Shown in pieces: positions 7,038 to 11,323 of a stretch of 11,323 nucleotides of DNA. The number at the start of each line of letters is the position of its first letter. Position 1 is the stretch's first letter. The stretch is from Clostridiales bacterium. Its GTDB lineage: Bacteria > Bacillota > Clostridia > Lachnospirales > WQUN01. The stretch spans positions 1 to 11,323 of the forward strand of contig JAITPB010000198.1 of NCBI GenBank assembly GCA_031289625.1, read 5' to 3'. Under the pieces are notes generated by a model. It made no database searches and was not told the DNA's origin. It saw nothing but the letters and a program-made list of their open reading frames with translations. Made by a program: the position numbers and the translations under genes.

Positions 7038-8432
7038 TCAATAGTTTTCCCGCTCCGCGTTTTCCCGATCCATGTTTGCTCGGTCTATGTTTTCCAGCTC
7101 CGACGCGGCCGCTAGATATACCGCGCACTCGATCCGCTTTTTTTGCAGGGCGCATCCCAGCGCGTATGGGCGCATAATGTCTCCATTCTGATAATAGGCG
7201 CTGGCGGCGCATCCGCCGCTGCAATAAAACTTCGCCCAGCAGCGCGCGCACTCTTCCTTGGCGTAAACATTACATTGCGCGAATTGTCCGCGCAGCTCCG
7301 GATTGGCGGCGCCGTTTTTTAAATCTCCCATGCGGAATTGTTCAAGGCCCACAAACTGGTGGCAGGGATACAACTCGCCCGTTGGCGTGACGGACAGATA
7401 TTCCATGCCCGCGCCGCAGCCGGTCATACGTTTGTAAACGCACGGCCCGCCAGCCAAATCGATCATAAAATGAAAAAATTGAAAAGGCCGCCCTTGCGCC
7501 GCGCGTTCGCGCATGATCTGCGCGAGGGTTTCGTACTGCTGAAAAAGAACCGGCAAATCCTCATCCCGCAGGGCGTAATCCTCTGCGCTGTCCGCTACGA
7601 CCGGTTCCACGGAAATCCGCTGAAACCCCAAATCCGCCAGATGCAGCACGTCTTCCGAAAAGTCCAGGTTCTCCCGCGTATATGTGCCGCGCACATAATA
7701 ATTTTCCTGCCCTCTGCTCTCCGCCAGCTTTTGCAGCTTCGGGACGACGGCGTCATAGCTGCCCACCCCTGCTCGGGGTCGCATCCGGTCATGAATTTCT
7801 TTGCGCCCGTCCGCGGACAGCACAACGTTTTGCATATGCTTGTTGACGAAGGCCAGCATTTCATCGTCCAGCAAAAGGCCGTTCGTGGTCAACGTAAAGC
7901 GAATGTTTTTCTGAAACTGTTTTTCCCGCTCACGCCCATAGGCGACGATTTCCTTTACAACGCCGAAATTCAGCGTGGGTTCGCCGCCGAAAAAATCAAT
8001 CTCCAGATTTTGGCGGCTGCCGGAATGCGCCAGCAAAAAATCCACGGCCTGTCTGCCCACGTCCGCCGTCATGAGGCCGCGCGGCCCCCGGTAATCGCCT
8101 TTGCCCGCGAAGCAATACCGGCATCTGAGGTTGCAGTCATGCGCAATGTGTAGGCAGAGCGCTTTGATTACGGGCGCGGGCGCGTAATCCAGCGTCTCAT
8201 AAATATCCGGCGCATACAAATCGCCTTGTCTGATCAGCAGCCTGAGTTCTGACAACGCCTCTCGGAGCTCTTCTTCAGAAAAACGATCCGCCCAGGCGGT
8301 TATGATTTCCGCGTCTGTTTTGTGCGGAACGTCGTCCGCAACGCAGTAGGCCGCGTCGTCCAAAACATGTATGGCCCCGCTATTAATATCCATCACCAGA
8401 TTCAGGCCATTCATGGAAAATTTATGTATCAA
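7038..8432 (-). CDS. scfB: SCIFF (ranthipeptide) radical-SAM maturase
   Basis: 464 residues from a TTG start. It is a radical S-adenosylmethionine enzyme that installs thioether cross-links on the SCIFF peptide. Order: N-terminal precursor-recognition (RRE-like) region about 1-85, beginning MIHKF as in relatives; radical-SAM core with the CX3CX2C cluster motif C100-C104-C107 in HDCNLRCRYCF; FFGGEPTLNF at 148-156 (the GGEP motif); and a C-terminal SPASM domain (about 331-436) for auxiliary Fe-S clusters with C339, C357, C387, C395, C398, C404, C408, C427 and C436. I prefer the TTG at 8432 because AAAGGAGGG lies 7 bp upstream and family members begin at this point. An in-frame start at 8519 would overlap scfA and add 29 unconserved residues. 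The tail (NIDRANMDRENAERENY) is charged and repetitive. Confidence 0.95.
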   Translation of the reverse strand: MIHKFSMNGLNLVMDINSGAIHVLDDAAYCVADDVPHKTDAEIITAWADRFSEEELREALSELRLLIRQGDLYAPDIYETLDYAPAPVIKALCLHIAHDCNLRCRYCFAGKGDYRGPRGLMTADVGRQAVDFLLAHSGSRQNLEIDFFGGEPTLNFGVVKEIVAYGREREKQFQKNIRFTLTTNGLLLDDEMLAFVNKHMQNVVLSADGRKEIHDRMRPRAGVGSYDAVVPKLQKLAESRGQENYYVRGTYTRENLDFSEDVLHLADLGFQRISVEPVVADSAEDYALRDEDLPVLFQQYETLAQIMRERAAQGRPFQFFHFMIDLAGGPCVYKRMTGCGAGMEYLSVTPTGELYPCHQFVGLEQFRMGDLKNGAANPELRGQFAQCNVYAKEECARCWAKFYCSGGCAASAYYQNGDIMRPYALGCALQKKRIECAVYLAAASELENIDRANMDRENAERENY

Positions 8433-8439
8433 AAAAAAA

Positions 8440-8448
8440 CCCTCCTTT
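8440..8448 (-). promoter_or_regulatory. Ribosome binding site that fixes the scfB TTG start
   Basis: AAAGGAGGG on the minus strand is separated from the TTG start codon by seven T residues. The site decides the start in favour of 8432. The homopolymer makes the spacing prone to slippage mutations. Confidence 0.8.
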
Positions 8449-8487
8449 CGTAAAAAACCGTGAAAAACCCGCGGACAAACTTCCAGC

Positions 8488-8515
8488 AAAAAAATCCACT
8501 TAAAAAAGTGGATTT
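8488..8515 (-). terminator. Intrinsic terminator/attenuator at the end of scfA
   Basis: On the minus strand AAATCCACTT (8515-8506) pairs perfectly with AAGTGGATTT (8501-8492) across a four-T loop, followed directly by a run of T (8494-8488). The 5' arm is formed by the last codons of scfA and the TAA stop begins in the loop. It separates the precursor gene from the maturase gene and should reduce downstream transcription. The stem is A/T-rich, so termination is probably partial. Confidence 0.78.
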
Positions 8516-8682
8516 CCATTGAATATCGCGGTTAAAAGTTTAATTTTGTTTTCACAGAGCTGATTGGCGATGGTGCAGGATGTTTTGCAAGCCGACTGGC
8601 AGGATGTCTGGCATTCGCCGCAGCCGCCTTTTTTTACGCTGTCCGTCAGCCGTGCGCCGCGAATGGTACGGATATGCTTCAC
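8500..8682 (-). CDS. scfA: SCIFF six-cysteine ranthipeptide precursor
   Basis: 60-residue ribosomal peptide precursor. The N-terminal leader MKHIRTIRGARLTDSVKK is followed by the nearly invariant core with six cysteines at 21, 24, 28, 32, 36 and 43 (GGCGECQTSC to CENK). In the characterised clostridial homologue the maturase links Cys32 to Thr37; both residues are present here at the same numbers (C32, T37). I choose the GTG at 8682 because homologues begin MKHIRT and a GGGGGG site (8692-8697) sits about 10 bp upstream; a longer TTG-initiated reading from 8700 would swallow that site. Unlike the usual precursor of about 46 residues ending near CENK, this one continues for 14 residues (IKLLTAIFNGNPLF), whose codons form the downstream terminator hairpin. 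The maturase gene follows. SCIFF peptides have been linked to cell-cell signalling in some clostridia; no dedicated exporter is seen here. Confidence 0.96.
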   Translation of the reverse strand: MKHIRTIRGARLTDSVKKGGCGECQTSCQSACKTSCTIANQLCENKIKLLTAIFNGNPLF

Positions 8683-8717
8683 GATGGATGAACCCCCCAA
8701 GATAATGTTTGTGTCAT

Positions 8718-8745
8718 ATTATAGCATTGTTTTTTGGCTTTGCAA
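8718..8745 (-). promoter_or_regulatory. Extended -10 promoter of scfA
   Basis: TTGCAA (8745-8740), a 16-bp spacer ending in TGC, and a perfect TATAAT (8723-8718) on the minus strand give an extended -10 promoter. It would start transcription about 30 bases before the scfA GTG, so the precursor has its own strong promoter within the cluster. Confidence 0.75.
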
Positions 8746-8755
8746 ATTATTTTTG

Positions 8756-9145
8756 CTATTTTTTAAAATTAATGCCTATGACGCCGCCCAGGCCGCCGCC
8801 CGCCAGCGACAAAACCAAAATGGTCGTTGTCCGCGAGTCATAAAAAAGCCCTTTCATCACGATGGCCATCAGCACCACCAAAATGATCGCGTAAGCGAGC
8901 CCCGCCATAATGCCCCAGAACCAGCCTCTTGTGCTGGCGCCCCGCGCCGCGTCAAAGCCTGCGACGATAACGGAGGCCAGCGTGGTCGCCGCGACGACCA
9001 TCGACGTTTTTTCTTCTGTCAGCGATGTGTACGTAATCAGCATGGAATAGACGATAAATACAATACAAGTGATGGCGTATCCCACGAGCACGCCCGAAAT
9101 CAGTGACGATACTCTGGAGCTTTCCGTCCTTACTTCCGTTTTCAC
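8756..9145 (-). CDS. TIGR04086-type (YrzE-like) four-helix membrane protein
   Basis: 129 residues with four hydrophobic segments (about 13-40, 46-66, 72-98 and 107-126) and a short basic C-terminus (NFKK). The pattern, including VSSLISGVLVGYAIT near the start and the Gly-rich last helix (SLAGGGLGGVIGINF), fits the TIGR04086 family of small integral membrane proteins, whose function is unknown. Its genes commonly sit between yajC and the SCIFF-secDF genes in Clostridia, consistent with the position here; yajC itself is not present in this window. The GTG start has AGGAGGGG 6-7 bp upstream. The gene stops about 10 bp before the scfA promoter. Other four-helix membrane families cannot be excluded without a profile search. 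Confidence 0.8.
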   Translation of the reverse strand: MKTEVRTESSRVSSLISGVLVGYAITCIVFIVYSMLITYTSLTEEKTSMVVAATTLASVIVAGFDAARGASTRGWFWGIMAGLAYAIILVVLMAIVMKGLFYDSRTTTILVLSLAGGGLGGVIGINFKK

Positions 9146-9216
9146 AAAACCCCTCCTAAACCGCTTTTATTACACATTCTATTGGTCCGCCCGCTAAAAT
9201 ATGAGTTGGCCCAAAT

Positions 9217-9242
9217 AAAAAAAGCGCGGCGTGGGGCCGCGC
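9217..9242 (-). terminator. Intrinsic terminator of the 178-residue protein gene
   Basis: GCGCGGC (9224-9230) pairs perfectly with GCCGCGC (9236-9242) around GTGGG. On the minus strand the stem is followed by seven T (9223-9217). It ends the transcript of the gene that stops at 9260 and isolates it from the membrane-protein gene downstream. A 14-bp A/T palindrome (9243-9256) lies between the stop codon and the stem. Confidence 0.92.
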
Positions 9243-9259
9243 AATCAAATTTGATTCTT

Positions 9260-9796
9260 TTATAGAGCTTGCAAAGTTCGCTCACCGGATTCAATGATGC
9301 TGTGCAGGACGTAAATCGCGTCAGACTGCGTATCGCTCAGGGACTTGAGTTCATTGAAGATCATGGAGTAATCCGCTTGGTTATGTAGCAGCTCTTTTTT
9401 CGTTATCCTTAGATCTTTTTGGTGAACGATTTTCTTCAGCGTTTCTTGTAAGGCGCCGGCCTTCTCGGCGTAGAAACCGGTAAAATCAGAAAAGGAACTG
9501 ATCTGCCGCTCATTTAACGGGGTTTTTGTATACGCACGCAAATCCATTACGGTTTGAATTTTGCTGACTACTTTGGCTTTTTCTTTCAACAGCGTTTTCA
9601 GGCTGCGGTTTTTTTCATTTATATAGCTCATCAGCTCGTCGATTTTCACCTGTTCACTGTTCTCCTTACTGGCCCTTTCTTGATCGATAGATACGGTCTG
9701 TTCCGCAAAAACTTCTTTGGCGTAACTGTCCATCTGTTCCGTCGCTGGTCCCGATAATAGGGAAGCCACCAACAAACCTCCGATTATCTTTGTCAT
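9260..9796 (-). CDS. Hypothetical helix-rich, possibly exported protein
   Basis: 178 residues, not recognised. The N-terminus (MTKIIGGLLVASLLSGP) could be a short signal peptide or membrane anchor, with possible cleavage near the FAEQ or the first SGPA site; this is uncertain. The rest is strongly charged and predicted helical, with coiled-coil-like stretches (KIDELMSYINEKNRSLKTLLKEKAKVVSKIQTV, about 51-83, and LQETLKKIVHQKDLRITKKELL, about 116-137). There are no cysteines and no catalytic motif visible. GGAGAG lies about 7 bp before the ATG, and a strong terminator follows, so it is a single-gene unit. Its codon use is less G/C-rich than that of the sec genes, which may mean later acquisition, but I have not counted it. 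A cell-envelope structural or chaperone-like role is only a guess from composition. Confidence 0.78.
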   Translation of the reverse strand: MTKIIGGLLVASLLSGPATEQMDSYAKEVFAEQTVSIDQERASKENSEQVKIDELMSYINEKNRSLKTLLKEKAKVVSKIQTVMDLRAYTKTPLNERQISSFSDFTGFYAEKAGALQETLKKIVHQKDLRITKKELLHNQADYSMIFNELKSLSDTQSDAIYVLHSIIESGERTLQAL

Positions 9797-10160
9797 CTCA
9801 CATCTCTCCGATCGTTATTTTGCCGTCCCGACGCGGCGAATCGGAACATCCTTTGCGCCGCCTGCCCTGCCTTTCTATCATAGAATAATAGGATAGTATA
9901 AAAATCAGAATTGAACGAATATGAAAAAGAATTATGAACGCCGCAGTTATCCCTTATTATATACGAGCGAACGGGGCTCTCCGTCTGATATCAGCCGTTT
10001 ACAGTCTCACAACTTTTTCACAGCTTGCCGCTTGTATGCTATGCCATTATCATATCCTTTCTTTGTGAACAATTGGTGAATCAGCCATTAAAATTCCATG
10101 AGAGATCCGGCTCCGAGGCATTCCGGAGCCGAATTCTTTTTCAGAGGTATTCGCGGCTTG
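9797..10160. other. Intergenic stretch without a convincing gene
   Basis: I see no coding sequence with a start, ribosome binding site and sensible protein on either strand. Just upstream of the 178-residue gene there is a TATACT (minus strand, 9900-9895) as a possible -10 without a good -35, and a 13-bp palindrome TTCTAT-C-ATAGAA (9873-9885) near the would-be transcription start. At 10108-10131 there is a strong 8-bp hairpin (CGGCTCCG/CGGAGCCG), described separately. Confidence 0.6.
10108..10141. terminator. Hairpin, probable terminator downstream of the 54-codon gene
   Basis: CGGCTCCG (10108-10115) pairs with CGGAGCCG (10124-10131). On the plus strand it is followed by AATTCTTTTT (10132-10141), a fair U-tract, but no plus-strand gene is seen upstream. 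On the minus strand it lies 30 bp after the 54-codon gene but lacks a T-run directly behind the stem. Its direction is unresolved. Confidence 0.5.
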
Positions 10161-10325
10161 CTAAAACAGCCTTCCGCCGGAGGAGAGCATAATGATGAGA
10201 AGAAAGAACATCATGGAGTTTTCGCCGCCAAACAGACCAGGGCAGGCAATCAAAAGCACGAGCAAGAGCATCATTTCATTTCCGCCGGCTTGACCTGGCG
10301 GGCATCCTACGCCAAGAGTATTCAT
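10161..10325 (-). CDS. Small two-segment membrane protein with internal duplication
   Basis: 54 codons, starting MNTLGVGCPPGQAGG and ending SSGGRLF. It holds two hydrophobic segments (about 18-32 and 38-48), each preceded by a Gly-Gly/acidic motif: GGNE-MMLLLVLLIACPGLF and GGENS-MMFFLLIIMLSSGGRLF. The two halves look like tandem copies of one unit. The ATG is preceded by a GGGGG site (10332-10336). The size and composition (Gly-rich, two MM-hydrophobic segments) recall the very short membrane or sporulation-associated proteins common in spore-forming Firmicutes, but I recognise no named family. Nothing on the opposite strand competes convincingly. No neighbour suggests its function. Confidence 0.62.
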   Translation of the reverse strand: MNTLGVGCPPGQAGGNEMMLLLVLLIACPGLFGGENSMMFFLLIIMLSSGGRLF

Positions 10326-10454
10326 GAAAAAACCCCCTTACAAGAATATAGATTTCGGTTTTGGCCGCTGGTACAAAGGCATCAGCCGCGCCCGGTAAAT
10401 CTATAATACATTTTATGAGGGGGTAAACGATTGTTGCACGTCCGAAATCTGCCG

Positions 10455-10662
10455 CTATCCGATATTTTCAAAAATTTCTTTCAGGTCAATCCTTCAAGTT
10501 TTTTCAATTCTTCTTTTTCAATTCTTCTTCCGTTTCTGCGTGGAACAGCGCAAGCCATAACTGCAATTCGCTCCCCGCGTCCACCAATCGTTCCGGGTAA
10601 TTACCCTCGTTGGTGAATGTGTAATTTTCCGTATGGCGATTATGAATCGCTCCCGCAGGCAT
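10455..10662 (-). pseudogene. Decayed C-terminal fragment resembling Rpn/PD-(D/E)XK putative transposase
   Basis: On the minus strand 52 codons from 10662 to a stop at 10504 read ...NYPERLVDAG then SELQLWLALFHAETEEELKK. The second part closely resembles the C-terminal segment (W..F..AETEEELKKLE) of Rpn-family / PD-(D/E)XK nuclease-type putative transposases. Nothing of the catalytic N-terminal domain is present. The frame breaks at a perfect 14-bp tandem duplication (10500-10527). If one copy is removed the frame continues as TEEELKKLEGLT to a stop at 10481, and one further single-base shift would continue it as IDLKEIFENIG to a stop at 10455. I read this as the remnant of a once intact gene. 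The family assignment rests on remembered pattern only. Confidence 0.45.
10500..10527. repeat. Perfect 14-bp tandem duplication
   Basis: TTTTTCAATTCTTC occurs twice head to tail (10500-10513 and 10514-10527). Because 14 is not a multiple of three, it shifts the reading frame of the minus-strand transposase-like remnant. Confidence 0.95.
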
Positions 10663-10669
10663 TTTCTTT

Positions 10670-10698
10670 TTGTTTTTTTGCCTGCAATCGTGTATAAT
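10670..10698 (+). promoter_or_regulatory. Sigma-A-type promoter of tldD
   Basis: TTGTTT (10670-10675), a 17-bp spacer and a perfect TATAAT (10693-10698), about 60 bp before the tldD start. The -35 is weak and lies in a T-rich run. GCAGGCA (10655-10661) and TGCCTGC (10679-10685) form a 7-bp inverted repeat overlapping the -35 region, a possible operator. Confidence 0.6.
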
Positions 10699-10757
10699 GC
10701 CTGAAACACCTGAAACGCGGCTTGCAAACGAGATTAAACTTTAGGAGCAAATGGACT

Positions 10758-11323
10758 ATGCTGGACAAAAACTTGGCCATGGACGTATTGGCTGCCGCCC
10801 TTTCTGCAGGCGGCGGCTTTGCCGAAATTTTTATGGAAAACAACGAAAAAAACAGCCTCGTCATGACAAATGGCGTGACAGAAAAAGCCTTGTGGGGCGT
10901 AGAGTATGGCTGCGGTATACGCGTGTTCCGCCAATGCCGATCCGGCGCATGGCAATCCGCCTACGCCTACACGAACGACACCAGCGGCGATAACCTTTTG
11001 GCGATAGCCAAAGAGACGGCCGCCGCCGCAGCGGCCGGGGCAAAAAGCGAAAAAACGGAGCCGCTTTTCCTTCCGGCTTTAAACCGGCTGAAAACGGAAA
11101 ACGTGCATTGCATCGCGATCTCGCCGTCTTCCGGCGGCAAATCCCTCGCGGCGGAAAAATTGCGCCAGGCAGCAGAAAGCGCCTGCGCGATGGATCCCCG
11201 CATAACGCAGACGGCGGGCAGCTTCATGGGCATTACGCAGGATGTGCTGATCGTAAACTCGGAAGGTTTGTGGGCGGAGGATCGCCGGGTCAGAACCCGC
11301 CTGATGTTCAGCGCGGCGGCCTC
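10758..11323 (+). CDS. tldD: TldD-family metalloprotease, N-terminal part (runs off right edge)
   Basis: 188 codons are visible without a stop (TldD is usually about 450-480 residues). The N-terminal fold is typical: MLDKNLAMDVLAAALSAGGGFAEIFMENNE, then VMTNGVTEKALWGVEYGCGIRVF and AYAYTND, the last being characteristic of TldD rather than its partner PmbA/TldE. TldD with TldE forms a heterodimer that cleaves unfolded peptides, for example in maturation of some ribosomally made peptides. The zinc-binding HExxxH motif should lie beyond the window. The ATG at 10758 follows TAGGAGC (10742-10748); an ATG at 10751 is in another frame and closer to that site but gives no homologous protein. A pmbA/tldE partner is expected next but is out of view. 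Its presence about 2 kb from a ranthipeptide locus is noted but may be chance. Confidence 0.93.
   Translation, partial: MLDKNLAMDVLAAALSAGGGFAEIFMENNEKNSLVMTNGVTEKALWGVEYGCGIRVFRQCRSGAWQSAYAYTNDTSGDNLLAIAKETAAAAAAGAKSEKTEPLFLPALNRLKTENVHCIAISPSSGGKSLAAEKLRQAAESACAMDPRITQTAGSFMGITQDVLIVNSEGLWAEDRRVRTRLMFSAAA

Noticed and set aside
7338..8153. 271-codon plus-strand ORF opposite scfB
   Set aside because: Antisense to the cysteine-rich radical-SAM maturase; no recognisable protein pattern.
8433..8519. 29-codon upstream extension of scfB starting at an ATG at 8519
   Set aside because: It overlaps the end of scfA and the terminator, has no good ribosome binding site, and homologues start at MIHKF, which matches the TTG at 8432.
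8683..8700. TTG-initiated six-residue extension of scfA
   Set aside because: It would begin inside the GGGGGG ribosome binding site; homologues begin MKHIRT at the GTG.
9243..9256. Perfect A/T palindrome AATCAAATTTGATT
   Set aside because: It sits in the 3' untranslated end of the 178-residue gene directly before a G/C-rich terminator; a short A/T palindrome there is likely by chance.
10431..10616. Plus-strand ORF starting near a GGGGG site and TATAAT
   Set aside because: It runs over the T-rich tandem repeat and the remnant on the other strand, its start is TTG, no -35 was found, and the protein is Ser/Phe-rich without a pattern.
10640..11233. Several minus-strand ORFs over the right end
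   Set aside because: They are shadows of the tldD reading frame, which is continuous from 10758 to the edge and matches its family.
1..11323. CRISPR arrays, tRNA, rRNA, insertion sequence ends or phage genes
   Set aside because: I looked on both strands and saw no spaced direct repeats, cloverleaf-like sequences, or paired inverted ends beside an intact transposase.

Overview
The window looks like the chromosome of an anaerobic, probably motile and spore-former-related member of the Firmicutes, in the Clostridia or Negativicutes. The evidence is the SCIFF ranthipeptide precursor with its radical-SAM maturase next to secD-secF, the DUF1659/DUF2922 small-protein pairs, a copper-amine-oxidase-type stalk domain on a secreted protein, strong GGAGG ribosome binding sites and frequent GTG/TTG starts. 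No species is claimed. There is no prophage, CRISPR array, rRNA or tRNA that I can see.

Left part (1-1871). The 5' part of a bifunctional (p)ppGpp synthetase/hydrolase gene (relA/spoT type, minus strand) runs off the left edge, behind its own sigma-A-like promoter. Divergent from it, on the plus strand, is a tight four-gene operon of very small proteins. It alternates DUF1659-like and DUF2922-like members (A1-B1-A2-B2) and ends in a strong bidirectional terminator.

Middle part (1891-9145, all minus strand). Reading in the direction of transcription from the right: a TIGR04086-type four-helix membrane protein; scfA (six-cysteine SCIFF precursor, own extended -10 promoter); an intrinsic terminator that overlaps the end of scfA; scfB (SPASM radical-SAM maturase, TTG start); secD and secF (accessory subunits of the Sec translocase); motA and motB (flagellar stator, overlapping by 4 bp) ending in a terminator. 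Past that terminator is a separately promoted secreted protein with a C-terminal stalk domain. The scfA-scfB-secD-secF order is the usual clostridial arrangement; motAB immediately behind secF is less expected. The terminator at the end of scfA would let the peptide precursor be made in excess of its maturase. Its 5' arm is inside the coding sequence, so translation of scfA may tune read-through.

Right part (9217-11323). An orphan 178-residue, helix-rich, possibly exported protein has its own terminator. It is followed by about 360 bp without a convincing gene. Next come a previously unlisted 54-codon gene for a small membrane protein with an internal duplication, and a decayed fragment resembling the C-terminus of Rpn/PD-(D/E)XK-type putative transposases, broken by a perfect 14-bp tandem duplication. 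Last is the 5' part of tldD (metalloprotease family) on the plus strand, running off the right edge behind a TATAAT promoter.
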